Assembly (NCBI GenBank): GCA_902591925.1
Contig: CACJCN010000001.1
Location: 177,794-241,793, forward strand
Direction: 5' to 3'
From: an uncultured SAR86 cluster bacterium
GTDB lineage: Bacteria > Pseudomonadota > Gammaproteobacteria > Magnimaribacterales > D2472
Length of the DNA: 64,000 nucleotides
The position numbers and the translations under genes were made by a program. Shown piece after piece: positions 28,672 through 38,285 of this stretch; the first letter of the stretch is position 1; each line of letters opens with the position of its first letter. The notes below the pieces were generated by a model. That model saw only the letters and a program-made list of their open reading frames with translations, did no database searches and was not told where the DNA came from.

Positions 28672-29823
28672 TTAAATTTTTGGTTCCTTATAATCCACGA
28701 TATCTTTGGGTATTACGATTTCTCCATCTCCCTTTTCAGCGTTACCCCATGATTGTCTTGTATACGTAATAACTGCGGCAAGTTCAACCTCTGAAAGATA
28801 GCTAAATGAATTCATGGCTGCTCCCTGAACACCTTCCATGAGAATTTCAATATTTCTATCTTTGTTATTCATAACAATGTCACTTCCTGCAAGCGCCGGG
28901 AATATTCCAGATATGCCTTGACCAGATGTTTGATGACAAGCAACACAATTTACTTCATAAATGCTTTCACCTCTTTCAACCAACTCAGCGGCTGTCCATT
29001 CTTTTGTTGTTAACTCAGCTAATTTGATTGCTTCTTGTTTTTTAGCAAAAACCCAATCGTCATATTCAGCTTGTTCAACAACTTTTACAACTATTGGCAT
29101 GAAGCCGTGATTTTTTCCGCACAACTCCGTGCACTTGCCTCTGTAGATTCCAGGTTCATCGACAATAGTCCACGCTGTGTTTACGAATCCAGGTATTGCA
29201 TCTTGTTTAATTGCAAATGCAGGCAACCACCATGAGTGAATTACATCATTGGCTGTTATTAAAAATCTTACTTTCTTGCCAGCAGGGATTACAACCATCT
29301 CATCAACTTCTTGTAAGTAATTTTCTCCCTTAGGAACTAAGTTATATATCTCATCCAAATCAGTTGATAAATTCGAAAAGAAGCTTACATCATCCTCAAG
29401 ATATCTGTATTGCCATTTCCACTGATATCCAGTTACTTGAATATTAATATCGCCTGCCTCATCATCATAGATTTTGACAAGCGTTTTTGACGCTGGAACA
29501 GCCATAGCTATTAGGATCAAAAATGGAATAATGGTCCAAGCTATTTCAAGCTTGTGATTTTCATGAAACTTAGCAGGTATTGGATTCTTTTTCTTTGTAT
29601 GAGCCCACATTGAGTAGAACATAACGCTGAAAACTACTACTCCAATTGCGACACATATCCAAAAAATTAGCATGTGTAGCTCAAAAACTTCGTTACTTAT
29701 ATCGGTACTACCTCTAGTCATATTTAATGCAAACCAATCAGCTTGCATAAATGGTGAAGCTAGCAAAAGCAAAGCTAGAAGAAAAATATTTCTCTTTGTA
29801 AAGTTAAAAAGATTAAATAACAT
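28672..29823 (-). CDS. ctaC: Cytochrome c oxidase subunit II with fused cytochrome c domain
   Basis: A 383-residue subunit II of the caa3 type. A signal peptide and two transmembrane helices are followed by the CuA cupredoxin domain, with copper ligands in HSWWLPAF and CTELCGKNHGFM. A C-terminal cytochrome c domain then has haem motif CVACH near residue 296. The fused haem lets the oxidase take electrons directly from other c-type cytochromes such as c4. It is the first gene of the cox run, with a promoter about 50 bases upstream and a GGGCGGA ribosome-binding site. Confidence 0.97.
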   Translation of the reverse strand: MLFNLFNFTKRNIFLLALLLLASPFMQADWFALNMTRGSTDISNEVFELHMLIFWICVAIGVVVFSVMFYSMWAHTKKKNPIPAKFHENHKLEIAWTIIPFLILIAMAVPASKTLVKIYDDEAGDINIQVTGYQWKWQYRYLEDDVSFFSNLSTDLDEIYNLVPKGENYLQEVDEMVVIPAGKKVRFLITANDVIHSWWLPAFAIKQDAIPGFVNTAWTIVDEPGIYRGKCTELCGKNHGFMPIVVKVVEQAEYDDWVFAKKQEAIKLAELTTKEWTAAELVERGESIYEVNCVACHQTSGQGISGIFPALAGSDIVMNNKDRNIEILMEGVQGAAMNSFSYLSEVELAAVITYTRQSWGNAEKGDGEIVIPKDIVDYKEPKI

Positions 29824-29872
29824 TATCCGCCCAATAAGTGTGTCTTATAATAATAAAATTTAGTTATAGTAT

Positions 29873-29900
29873 ATTATAAGCTATTTATATATATAACCAA
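29873..29900 (-). promoter_or_regulatory. Candidate promoter of the cox operon
   Basis: On the minus strand, TTGGTT and a perfect TATAAT are separated by 16 bases. The leader to the ctaC ATG would be roughly 40 bases. No recognisable ANR/Fnr palindrome was seen beside it. Confidence 0.5.
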
Positions 29901-29901
29901 G

Positions 29902-29923
29902 TAAAAAAGCACTTTTTTGTGCT
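29902..29923 (-). terminator. Intrinsic terminator after the purE-tsaC-hemF-aroE-YheV run
   Basis: Read on the minus strand, AGCAC-AAAAAA-GTGCT is followed directly by TTTTTTAC. A five-base-pair stem and U-run lie 30 bases past the YheV stop. It sits upstream of the cox promoter and separates the two minus-strand transcription units. Confidence 0.6.
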
Positions 29924-29953
29924 ACGTATAATATATGTTTGAGGGTTTAATTT

Positions 29954-30166
29954 CTATCGATTTTCTTCCCTATTTTTTTTAAAATCTTCTAGATTAACTA
30001 CCTTGATTTCATTGATGTTATCTTTAGATTTTTCTTTGGGTCTTTTTTCAACAAAATCACAATTAACACAATAAATTTCGTCATCTGTAGGGTTAAGAGC
30101 AATAGTATCTTGTGATTTACATTCAGGACAGATTGCTCCAGCTATGAATTGTACAAATCGTTTCAT
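29954..30166 (-). CDS. YheV-like zinc-ribbon protein (DUF2387)
   Basis: A 70-residue protein. It starts RFVQFIAGAICPECKSQD and has CPEC and CVNC pairs 21 residues apart, the layout of a small zinc ribbon. It matches the YheV/DUF2387 family, whose function is unknown. A charged C-terminal tail follows. The start overlaps the aroE stop by four bases. It is the last gene of its operon, before a terminator-like hairpin. Confidence 0.82.
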   Translation of the reverse strand: MKRFVQFIAGAICPECKSQDTIALNPTDDEIYCVNCDFVEKRPKEKSKDNINEIKVVNLEDFKKNREENR

Positions 30167-30981
30167 TCTCTCATTCCCTCAAGGTCACTAATAACACTAT
30201 CTGTTTCAGGAAATACATCAAACCATTTTTCAAAAGAAAATGCTGCTTGATACACAAGCATCCCTATGCCATCAAATACATGTTTAGAATTTTCACTAGC
30301 CCATTTACAAAATGGCGTTTCAGTTAAAGAATAATTTAAATCATAAAAGTAAGTACTAGAATTTGTAAAGATTTCTTCTATTGGCTTAAATTCACCTGTT
30401 AATCCTGCTGATGATCCATTTATAACAACATCGAAAGCAGAATTTTGTTCTTCATGAAATAAGTCTATTTTTCCCATATTAGAAAATTTTCTTATCAGCC
30501 TATTTGCTTTTTCTTCAGTTCTATTAAATAAGGTAATGCTTTTAGTGCTGCTTTTAGCAACTCTATACAATACACTTTCTATGGCTGCTCCGGCCCCAAT
30601 CATCAGAACTTTCTTATTTTTTAAATCAAAGCCTTTTGAATCAATATCGTTAATAAAACCTTTGCCGTCAGTTGAATATAGTGAAAGCTCTCCATTTGAT
30701 TTAACCAGAGTATTTACTGCATTTATATATTTTGCTTCTGATGAAATATTTCCATTAAGATTGGCAGCATTTTTTTTATATGGAAGAGTTACATTTAATC
30801 CTTTTGAATCTTTATCAGAGAAAAATTCTTTTATGAAAATTTCAAAATCAGACTCATCTACTTTATAGGGCAAATACTCAATATTAATATTTTCATTCCT
30901 TGAAAATCTTGAGTGTATAAACGGAGATAATGAATGCTCAATAGGCCGCCCAACAACACCAAGTTTGTATTTTTTATTCAT
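30163..30981 (-). CDS. aroE: Shikimate dehydrogenase
   Basis: AroE reduces 3-dehydroshikimate to shikimate with NADPH in aromatic amino acid synthesis. The 272-residue protein has the substrate serines in EHSLSPFIH, the catalytic lysine in NVTLPYKK, the catalytic aspartate in STDGKGF, nucleotide-binding GAGAAIESV and the closing GMLVYQAAFSFE. The usual GAGGA is GAGAA, a conservative change. It overlaps hemF by 8 bp and YheV by 4, so the three are tightly coupled. Confidence 0.95.
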   Translation of the reverse strand: MNKKYKLGVVGRPIEHSLSPFIHSRFSRNENINIEYLPYKVDESDFEIFIKEFFSDKDSKGLNVTLPYKKNAANLNGNISSEAKYINAVNTLVKSNGELSLYSTDGKGFINDIDSKGFDLKNKKVLMIGAGAAIESVLYRVAKSSTKSITLFNRTEEKANRLIRKFSNMGKIDLFHEEQNSAFDVVINGSSAGLTGEFKPIEEIFTNSSTYFYDLNYSLTETPFCKWASENSKHVFDGIGMLVYQAAFSFEKWFDVFPETDSVISDLEGMRE

Positions 30982-31879
30982 TCCAATTTCTATTAAGATT
31001 TTTAAGTAGAGCCCTTTCCATTAATTTGTATTTTTTATTTTTTTTATACTTCCATTTAACTTCTGTTGGAAGTGAAGCTAAGATTGATTCAATCCTTCCA
31101 TTTGATTGAAGTCCAAATGACGTTCCCCTGTCATATATTAGATTAAATTCAGCATATCTTCCTCTCCTAATTAGCTGAAAATCTTTCTCATCTGAGGAAT
31201 ATTTTATTTTCATTCTTTTAGAAACAATATCTAAATATGAATTTAAATAGGTGCTTGCAATAGAATTTAGCATTTTCAAGCTATCGTCGAGGCTTAAGCT
31301 AGATAGATTATCAAAAAAGATACCTCCAACACCCCTTCTTTCTTTTCTATGAGGTATATAAAAATATTTATTACAATTCTCAGAAAATAGCCCATAAAAA
31401 TTTTTATTATATTTATCAAGAGTTTCTTTTGCTGAGTTATGCCAATTAATATTGTCTTCTGGAAAAGATATATAAGGCGTTAAATCATAGCCGCCTCCAA
31501 TCCACCAATCTTTTATGTTTTTATTCTTGTCTAATATTCCAAATAGACGAACATTCATATGACTAGTTGGAACATATGGATTTTTTGGATGAGAGATCAC
31601 AGAAACACCCATGGCTTGATAGCCATGATCAATTTTTTTGGCTAATTTTTTTCCAAGTGCACTTGTAGGCATATTTTTACCGTATATTGACGAGAAATTT
31701 ACAGCACAATTATCAAAGAAATTACCGTTAGATATTACAAAGGTTTTCCCTCCGCCACCTTCAGGCCTTTTCCAGGCATCAGATGAAATTTCTGCAGAAG
31801 ATAGACCCTCTAGAAGTTTAAAATTTTTAATGATTAATGATTGAATTTTTTTAAAAGATTTTTCTAAATTTATTAACAT
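30974..31879 (-). CDS. hemF: Oxygen-dependent coproporphyrinogen III oxidase
   Basis: HemF uses molecular oxygen to decarboxylate coproporphyrinogen III in haem synthesis. The 301-residue protein has the signatures RPEGGGGKTFVI, HMNVRLFGI, WWIGGGYDLTPY, HRKERRGVGGIFFD, and RRGRYAEFNLIYDRGT. An oxygen-dependent haem step agrees with the aerobic oxidase encoded next door. It is placed between tsaC and aroE, as in Pseudomonas (from memory). Confidence 0.97.
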   Translation of the reverse strand: MLINLEKSFKKIQSLIIKNFKLLEGLSSAEISSDAWKRPEGGGGKTFVISNGNFFDNCAVNFSSIYGKNMPTSALGKKLAKKIDHGYQAMGVSVISHPKNPYVPTSHMNVRLFGILDKNKNIKDWWIGGGYDLTPYISFPEDNINWHNSAKETLDKYNKNFYGLFSENCNKYFYIPHRKERRGVGGIFFDNLSSLSLDDSLKMLNSIASTYLNSYLDIVSKRMKIKYSSDEKDFQLIRRGRYAEFNLIYDRGTSFGLQSNGRIESILASLPTEVKWKYKKNKKYKLMERALLKNLNRNWNE

Positions 31880-31880
31880 A

Positions 31881-32441
31881 TTATTCTCTAATAATTTCTC
31901 TAGATTCTAAATCAATAATAGTTGAAGGGTTTTTATTGTCACCTAATATTTCATCATAATATGCCATCTCTTCGTATTCAAAATAATTCATAATATGTTT
32001 AGGATCATTAATATTTTCTTCACCAGAGATATTTGCAGACGTTGATACCATAAAGCCAGAAAAACTTTTAAATAAACGTCTTAAAGGTAAGTGATTACTC
32101 ACTCTTATTGCTATTTTGGCAGATGGATTTTTTAAATGAGTTGGAAGTTTTTCATTATATTTAATTAAGAAAGTATATGGCCCAGGCCAATGCTTATTTA
32201 ATAAAGCTTTATCTTCCGTATTTATTTCTTCTAAATATTTTTCAATTGATTCGAGTGATTTTACAAGCAAAATAAAGTTCTTTTTTTTATCTCTTTTTTT
32301 TATCTTAAAAATAAGATTCACTGCTTCTTCATTCAGCGCATCACAACCCAAACCCCAAATTGATTCAGTAGGATGTGCTAGAATTTTTCCAGCATTTAAC
32401 CACTCAACGGATGAGTTGATATTTAAAGCATTGTTTTTCAA
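31881..32441 (-). CDS. tsaC: Threonylcarbamoyl-AMP synthase
   Basis: TsaC makes threonylcarbamoyl-adenylate for the t6A37 modification of ANN-decoding tRNAs. The 186-residue YrdC-fold protein includes KILAHPTESIWGLGCDA, the KKRDKKKNFILLV stretch, WPGPYTFLI and SANISGEE. It is near the length of E. coli TsaC and lacks the Sua5 C-terminal domain. It starts at TTG immediately after the purE stop codon (TAATTG) and hemF follows after one base. Confidence 0.94.
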   Translation of the reverse strand: MKNNALNINSSVEWLNAGKILAHPTESIWGLGCDALNEEAVNLIFKIKKRDKKKNFILLVKSLESIEKYLEEINTEDKALLNKHWPGPYTFLIKYNEKLPTHLKNPSAKIAIRVSNHLPLRRLFKSFSGFMVSTSANISGEENINDPKHIMNYFEYEEMAYYDEILGDNKNPSTIIDLESREIIRE

Positions 32442-32942
32442 TTATGAATTAAGTTTTTTATCTTTTTCTAAAACTTCAGATCTCATATTTTGTTTATACT
32501 CAACCAACTTTTGTGCAAGATCTTCATCACTAGTTGCAAGAATCTGAACTGCAAGTATTGCACTGTTTTTTGCCCCACTTTTACCAACGGCTACTGTTGC
32601 AACAGGAACTCCCGGTGGCATCATTGCAGTGGACAACAAGGAATCAATTCCACCCATGCCGCCTGATTCTATTGGAATACCTATAACTGGTTTAGTTGAG
32701 TGAGCCGCTACCGCTCCGGCAAGATGAGCTGCCATACCAGCAGCTGCTATAAAAACTTTACATCCGTTTTTCTCAGAATTTTTTATTAGCTCCATTACAT
32801 CATGAGGCGTTCTATGCGCTGACATGACATTTTTAGTGTATTTGACACCAAAATCATCTAATATTGAAAAACTTGCTTCTACAACAGGAAGATCTGAGTC
32901 AGAACCCATTATGATAGCTACTTGTACTGTTTCATTTGTCAT
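32442..32942 (-). CDS. purE: N5-carboxyaminoimidazole ribonucleotide mutase
   Basis: PurE moves the carboxyl group to give CAIR in purine synthesis. The 166-residue protein starts with the class I motif IIMGSDSDLPVV and includes SAHRTPHDV, AAAGMAAHLAGAVAAH and SGGMGGIDSLLS. Class I PurE normally needs PurK for its substrate, but no purK is adjacent here, whereas purE-purK pairing is common. It heads the minus-strand run and is divergent from def. Confidence 0.95.
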   Translation of the reverse strand: MTNETVQVAIIMGSDSDLPVVEASFSILDDFGVKYTKNVMSAHRTPHDVMELIKNSEKNGCKVFIAAAGMAAHLAGAVAAHSTKPVIGIPIESGGMGGIDSLLSTAMMPPGVPVATVAVGKSGAKNSAILAVQILATSDEDLAQKLVEYKQNMRSEVLEKDKKLNS

Positions 32943-33005
32943 TATATGTACTCTTAATTTGTTAAGTGGATTATAATCTCGAAATTATAATGAAAAACTT
33001 TAAAA

Positions 33006-33509
33006 ATGGCTAAAAAATTAGATATTTTAATATTTCCGGACCCAAGATTAAGAAAAGTAGCTAAAAAAGTTACTAAATTCGACAAATGTCTAGAAAAATT
33101 AGCCCAAGATATGCTTAAAACTATGTATGAAGCTAATGGAATAGGTTTAGCAGCAACACAAGTAGACAAACATATAAGGCTTGTAGTTATGGATCTTTCT
33201 GAAGAAAGAAATGATCCAAGAATATTTGTAAATCCAGAGTATGAAATTCTTGAAGGACATGAAATGTTTGAATTTGAAGAAGGATGCTTATCAATACCTG
33301 GATTTAATGAAACTATAGCCAGACCAGATAAAATCAAACTTATTTGGCAAAATTTGAGTGGAGAAACTATGGAGGATACACCAGAAGGCATTCTAACAGT
33401 ATGTATTCAGCATGAAATAGATCACTTAGACGGTAAATTAATGGTTGATTATGTAAGTGCATTAAAGAGAGATCGCATAAGAAATAAGCTTTTAAAAGAT
33501 TTTAGATGA
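33006..33509 (+). CDS. def: Peptide deformylase
   Basis: Def removes the formyl group from new proteins. The 167-residue metalloenzyme shows all three motifs: GIGLAATQ near residue 43, EEGCLSIPG near 88 and QHEIDHLDG near 130. The Cys and two His coordinate the metal. It is paired with fmt 24 bases downstream, so adding and removing the formyl group are encoded together. Confidence 0.97.
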   Translation: MAKKLDILIFPDPRLRKVAKKVTKFDKCLEKLAQDMLKTMYEANGIGLAATQVDKHIRLVVMDLSEERNDPRIFVNPEYEILEGHEMFEFEEGCLSIPGFNETIARPDKIKLIWQNLSGETMEDTPEGILTVCIQHEIDHLDGKLMVDYVSALKRDRIRNKLLKDFR

Positions 33510-33533
33510 ATTTAACAGATATTAAATGAATTT

Positions 33534-34454
33534 ATGAATATTTTATTTGCTGGTAGTCCTCATAGCGCTGCTAAAGTTCTAGATTATTTGTCTAATGAAT
33601 CAAATATAAATGTTAAAGCAGTTATTACCCAGCCTGACAAAAGGGGCAAAAGAGGCAGCAAATTAATAGAGTCTGCTGTTTCGGATAAAGCAAGATCTTT
33701 AAATATTAAAACCTTTAAACCGGAGCATCTGGATAATGATAACTTGAAAGCTGAACTATCATCGATAGAGGTTGAATTTCTAATTGTAGTAGCTTATGGA
33801 AAAATTATCCCCAGTTGGTTATTAAATTTGCCAACAGTTTCACCAATTAATATTCATTTTTCTATTCTTCCAAAATATAGAGGGGCATCGCCAATTCAGT
33901 CGGCAATTTTAAACGGAGACACATCTACTGGGATATCAATAATTAAAATAAATAATAAGCTAGACTCTGGTGACATCTATTCAGTATTTGAAAAAAATAT
34001 TGAAGATGATGATGATAAGATTTCACTTGAAAGAAAATTAACTGAATTATGTAATGCAAACCTCTTTAATGTTCTAGATAAAATTAATTCAAATGAATTA
34101 AATGCTTCACCTCAGGATCATTCAAAAGCAACTTATTGTAATAAGGTTTTAAAACAAGAATCAGAAATAAATTTTAATGATGGCAGCACTAATATTATTA
34201 ATAAATATAGAGCATATATTGAATGGCCAGGCATATATTTCAACTATAAAAATAAAGTTATTAAAATTCATAAAATTGAAAAAACTAACGAAAACAGCAG
34301 TGACATTCCTGGAACAGTCCACAAAATTGATAAAACAGGATTGTATATAAATACAAGTGATAAATTGGTAGTGATTACTTACTTACAATTTCAAAACAAG
34401 AACATTATTTCATCAAATGATCTTTATAATTCATATAAAGATTTTTTTTCATAA
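33534..34454 (+). CDS. fmt: Methionyl-tRNA formyltransferase
   Basis: Fmt formylates initiator Met-tRNA using 10-formyl-tetrahydrofolate. The 306-residue protein begins NILFAGSPHSAA, has the folate-binding INIHFSILPKYRGASPIQ with the catalytic Asn/His, and the conserved Asp in KLDSGDIY. A C-terminal OB-like domain is present. In most gammaproteobacteria rsmB (sun) follows, but here trkA follows after 58 bases. Confidence 0.95.
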   Translation: MNILFAGSPHSAAKVLDYLSNESNINVKAVITQPDKRGKRGSKLIESAVSDKARSLNIKTFKPEHLDNDNLKAELSSIEVEFLIVVAYGKIIPSWLLNLPTVSPINIHFSILPKYRGASPIQSAILNGDTSTGISIIKINNKLDSGDIYSVFEKNIEDDDDKISLERKLTELCNANLFNVLDKINSNELNASPQDHSKATYCNKVLKQESEINFNDGSTNIINKYRAYIEWPGIYFNYKNKVIKIHKIEKTNENSSDIPGTVHKIDKTGLYINTSDKLVVITYLQFQNKNIISSNDLYNSYKDFFS

Positions 34455-34512
34455 AAAATAAATTTATACGATAAGTCTTGCTTTATTTAAAAAGAGGTTT
34501 AATTTACACACT

Positions 34513-35868
34513 ATGAAAGTACTAATTTTAGGTGCTGGTCGAGTTGGTGGAAGTCTTGCCACTGCATTAGTAAATAATAATTATGATGTTTCGATTGTTG
34601 ATTTTGATAAATCTTCTCTTGGTGCCTTAGAGGATAAGCTTGATATTTTGACAGTAGAAGGACATGCTTCACACCCTCTTTCAATAAAGAAAGCTGGTGC
34701 TGATGAATCTACAACTGTGATTGCAGTTACCTCAAATGATGAAGTTAATTTAATTGCTTGTCAGATAGCAAAAAATAGTTTCAATGTTAAGAAAACAATA
34801 TGTAGATTGTCAGAAGAAACTTATTCAGAAAACTTAGATATATTTGGTACTGACATTGTTGACATTGTTATTAGCCCTGAAAAAGAGGTTATGAATCATC
34901 TTAAAGAGCTTATTAAACACCCTGGTACAGAACAAATAGAAAAATTTGCTGACGGAAAAGTAAATCTCGTTAGTGTAAAAGCAAAAAAGAAAGGTAAGCT
35001 TGTTGGAAGAGAACTAAAAGGCATTAAAGATGACATGCCAGATACAAATGCCTTTGTTGCATCCATTTATAGAAAAGGAAAGCCCTTTATTCCCTCCGGT
35101 GAAACTATTATAAAAGAAGGTGATGAGGTGTATTTTGTATCTTCTGTCTCTAACATTGATCTTATTGTTAATGAATTTAGAGATAAGATTGATGTTTATT
35201 CAAGGGTGATGATTATTGGAGGCGGAAAAATAGGCTACTCATTAGCAAAAGAGCTAGAAAATGATTACAAAATAAAACTAGTTGATTCAGATAAACAAAA
35301 ATGTAAAGAATTATCTAAGAAACTTGATAAAACTATCGTCCTAAGTGGATCTGCGACTGATGAGGATCTTCTTAAAAGTGAGAATATATCAAATATTGAC
35401 ATTTTTTGTGCTCTTACTGACGATGATGAGACAAACTTAATGTCTTCCCTTCTCGCTAAAAAAATGGGTGCAAAAAAAACAATGATTATTTTAAATAATC
35501 CATCATATCTTGGTCTGGTTCCAGGCTTTATTGATATATATATAGCACCATACAGGTTAACCGTTTCTTCAGTACTTCAAGACCTTAGAGAAAGTGATGT
35601 TACTCAAGATGTATTATTAAAAATGGATACTGGGGCCGAGGCCATTGAAGGTGTTGTTCACGCAAATGAGTTTACCTCAAATCTATTCGGAAAGTCGGTT
35701 AAAGAAATACCTTTGCCTGAGGGAGCTTCAATTGGCGCAGTTGTTAGACATGGTGATCTGATAATGCCTGATTCTAATGTTGAGCTTTGTTTAAATGATC
35801 ATTTAATTATATTTTTAGCAAATAAAGACATGGTTTCTGAGGTCGAGATTCTTTTTAAAACACAATAA
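34513..35868 (+). CDS. trkA: Trk potassium uptake regulator TrkA
   Basis: A 451-residue cytoplasmic ring protein that gates the TrkH channel. Two RCK units are visible, each with an NAD-binding Rossmann motif: GAGRVGGSLATAL at residue 7 and GGGKIGYSLAKEL near 236. Each is followed by a TrkA-C domain. The stop overlaps the trkH start by one base (TAATG), giving the gate and the channel as a coupled pair. Confidence 0.95.
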   Translation: MKVLILGAGRVGGSLATALVNNNYDVSIVDFDKSSLGALEDKLDILTVEGHASHPLSIKKAGADESTTVIAVTSNDEVNLIACQIAKNSFNVKKTICRLSEETYSENLDIFGTDIVDIVISPEKEVMNHLKELIKHPGTEQIEKFADGKVNLVSVKAKKKGKLVGRELKGIKDDMPDTNAFVASIYRKGKPFIPSGETIIKEGDEVYFVSSVSNIDLIVNEFRDKIDVYSRVMIIGGGKIGYSLAKELENDYKIKLVDSDKQKCKELSKKLDKTIVLSGSATDEDLLKSENISNIDIFCALTDDDETNLMSSLLAKKMGAKKTMIILNNPSYLGLVPGFIDIYIAPYRLTVSSVLQDLRESDVTQDVLLKMDTGAEAIEGVVHANEFTSNLFGKSVKEIPLPEGASIGAVVRHGDLIMPDSNVELCLNDHLIIFLANKDMVSEVEILFKTQ

Positions 35869-37304
35869 TGAATCCTAAGTCAATATTAAACCTTTTTAGT
35901 GTGTTGATTTTATTTTTCAGCTTTTCATTTGTTTTTCCTATTTTTATATCAATTATTTTTAATGACGACGCCTTTTATGTTTTTTTAAAAACATTTATGT
36001 CAATTAGCTTGATAGGTGTTGTTGGATTAATTCTAACCAGAAATATAAATAATGAATTATCTCAAAAAGATGGTTTTGTAATTATAGTTATGTTCTGGGT
36101 TGTCTTGTCATTTGCAGGCTCAATACCGTTCTACCTGAGTGGAATGAGCATAATTGACTCTTTCTTTGAGTCAATGTCAGGAATTACTACTACTGGAGCA
36201 ACTGTTATTCCGAATATAGATGCCTTACCTGAATCTATTTTATTCTATAGACAAATGCTCCAATGGATGGGTGGAATGGGTCTTATAGTTCTTGCTATCG
36301 CAGTAATGCCATTATTAGGCATTGGAGGTGGTCAAATATATAAAACTGAGATACCCGGAGCTATGGGTGAGCAAAGGCTTACACCTAGAATAAAGGAAAC
36401 TGCACAAGCGTTATGGTCTATATATCTTGGACTTACTATTGTATGTGCCCTTTTATATTACTTGGGTGGAATGTCTCCATTTGATGCAGTATCACACGCA
36501 ATGTCAACAGTTGCAATTGGAGGATTTTCTACTCACAACGAAAGTATTGGATATTTTAATAGTACAACGATTGAGATTATATGCATTGTATTTATGCTTT
36601 TGTCTGCATTTAGTTTTACGCTTCATTATTTTGCAATTTACAGAAGAAAGCCATTGAAGTACTTTTATGATCCAGAGTTTAGATTTTTCTTTTCAATACT
36701 ATTACTAATTTTGGTTGTCTCGTTTCTTATAAATTTACTTTCTAATTATGAAAATGGTCCTAGCTATAAAGAAATTATTTTTCATTCAGTTTCAATGATA
36801 ACAACTACAGGTTTCTCAATCTCTGATACTTCATACTGGCCATTATCGATATCTTTTCTTTTACTTATAGGAGCTTTTATTGGAGCTTGTTCAGGCTCAG
36901 TTGGAGGTGGAGTAAAGTCATGGAGAGTCATGATAATGTTAAATCATGCCTACTCTAATATTATGAAGATAATTCATCCAAATTCTGTAATATCTTTAAA
37001 GATAGGCTCAAGAAGTGTAGATGATGAAGTTGCAACATCTGTATGGGGCTTTTTTTCTATTTATGTAATTTCTTTTATGATTCTTTTATTTGCAGTTTTA
37101 ACATCGGGTCTTGATTTAGAATCTGCATTTTCAGCAGTGGGTGCATGCCTTAATAATCTCGGTCCTGGATTGGGAGTGGTATCAGAAAATTATTCTAATC
37201 TAAGTGCTTTTACTAAGAGCACATTAGCCTTTGCAATGCTTTTAGGTAGATTAGAGATATTTACGCTTTTAGTAATCTTAACTCCTATGTTTTGGGCAAA
37301 ATAA
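35868..37304 (+). CDS. trkH: Trk potassium transporter TrkH
   Basis: A 478-residue potassium channel subunit of the SKT family with four M1-P-M2 repeats. Pore-loop segments are recognisable in SGITTTGATV, STVAIGGFST, SMITTTGFSI and a last NNLGPGLG, each with the selectivity-filter glycine. MLQWMGGMGLIVLAIAVMPLLG is a family signature. It converges on the acyltransferase gene with the stop codons directly adjacent. Confidence 0.96.
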   Translation: MNPKSILNLFSVLILFFSFSFVFPIFISIIFNDDAFYVFLKTFMSISLIGVVGLILTRNINNELSQKDGFVIIVMFWVVLSFAGSIPFYLSGMSIIDSFFESMSGITTTGATVIPNIDALPESILFYRQMLQWMGGMGLIVLAIAVMPLLGIGGGQIYKTEIPGAMGEQRLTPRIKETAQALWSIYLGLTIVCALLYYLGGMSPFDAVSHAMSTVAIGGFSTHNESIGYFNSTTIEIICIVFMLLSAFSFTLHYFAIYRRKPLKYFYDPEFRFFFSILLLILVVSFLINLLSNYENGPSYKEIIFHSVSMITTTGFSISDTSYWPLSISFLLLIGAFIGACSGSVGGGVKSWRVMIMLNHAYSNIMKIIHPNSVISLKIGSRSVDDEVATSVWGFFSIYVISFMILLFAVLTSGLDLESAFSAVGACLNNLGPGLGVVSENYSNLSAFTKSTLAFAMLLGRLEIFTLLVILTPMFWAK

Positions 37305-38171
37305 CTATATACCACTATATAAATTTTTTTCTTCAGGCAAGCTTCTCTTAAACCTTTTATATTCCCATGAATAATCTATTGGCCTTCTATTAATTAATTT
37401 TTCTATATCTTTATTTACTAATTGTAAGTGCTTACTACTATCATAGATATTATCACTACAAGGCTTTATTGATACAGAAAGAAAACCATTAATATTTGAA
37501 TTCATACAGAGATATATCACTGGACAATTTGTTTTAGATGCCAAATTTTGAACAAGTGTAGTTGTATATGCCATTTTATTATATAACTTTATATGTTCTC
37601 CTAGGCCCCTTTTGGGAACTTGATCTGCAGCAAAACATATTACTTTTTTATCTTTTAAAGCTTTGTAAATAGTTCTAACACCAGAAATCGAGGTTTTGAC
37701 GCTCACTGAGTTATTTAATTCCCTTTTATTTTTTACAAATGTATTAATGTATTTATTTTTAATCTCTTTATAAAGACTTACTGTTGGTGTTTGCGAGTTA
37801 ATCCAGGTTAACAGCATATCAACACTTCTGTTATGTATTGCTACACAAATTAATCCTTGTTCGCTTAAAATATTTTTTTTTAGTAAAAAATTATTTTCTA
37901 TTTTAAAAATTAAATTGTTTGAATCTGAAAATGATCTCCCCCATGAATATACTGTCTCATATCCTGAAATAATGGACTCTCTTAAACTTCTTCTTGATAA
38001 CAATTCAATATTTGTGTGAGTTAATTCAGGAAAAGCTATTTTAAGATTAATTTTTGTTATCTTATAAGACTTAGTAATCTTATAAAGTCTCAAGTAAATG
38101 AATAAATCAATAAAAAAAACTAAGAAAAACCTTGGAATGTATGAAAGAATGTAAAATAGTGTAAATATCAT
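37305..38171 (-). CDS. Lipid A biosynthesis-type lauroyl/myristoyl acyltransferase
   Basis: A 288-residue LpxL/LpxM-family (HtrB-like) inner-membrane acyltransferase. One N-terminal helix precedes the catalytic HX4D, read as AIHNRSVDML near residue 113, then AADQVPKRG (the usual DQ-P-R motif), an acceptor-site LYNKMAYTTT and the YSWEYKRFK ending. The family adds secondary acyl chains to lipid A. Which chain is added cannot be told. A homologous gene lies near the glycyl-tRNA synthetase genes in P. aeruginosa (from memory), so this is a retained neighbour. It is strongly AT-rich and diverges from GlyRS. Confidence 0.85.
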   Translation of the reverse strand: MIFTLFYILSYIPRFFLVFFIDLFIYLRLYKITKSYKITKINLKIAFPELTHTNIELLSRRSLRESIISGYETVYSWGRSFSDSNNLIFKIENNFLLKKNILSEQGLICVAIHNRSVDMLLTWINSQTPTVSLYKEIKNKYINTFVKNKRELNNSVSVKTSISGVRTIYKALKDKKVICFAADQVPKRGLGEHIKLYNKMAYTTTLVQNLASKTNCPVIYLCMNSNINGFLSVSIKPCSDNIYDSSKHLQLVNKDIEKLINRRPIDYSWEYKRFKRSLPEEKNLYSGI

Positions 38172-38285
38172 GATAATAATTTATAAGCTTGATATATAAT
38201 CACAAAAGTATTAATTATACACAGATAATTTAAAAATAAGCCTCTATATAAAAGGGACAAATGTTAATTTTCAAGGAGATTGAAA

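Noticed and set aside
32954-33391. Antisense ORF of 145 aa opposite def
   Set aside because: It mirrors the def coding frame and has no family features or start context.
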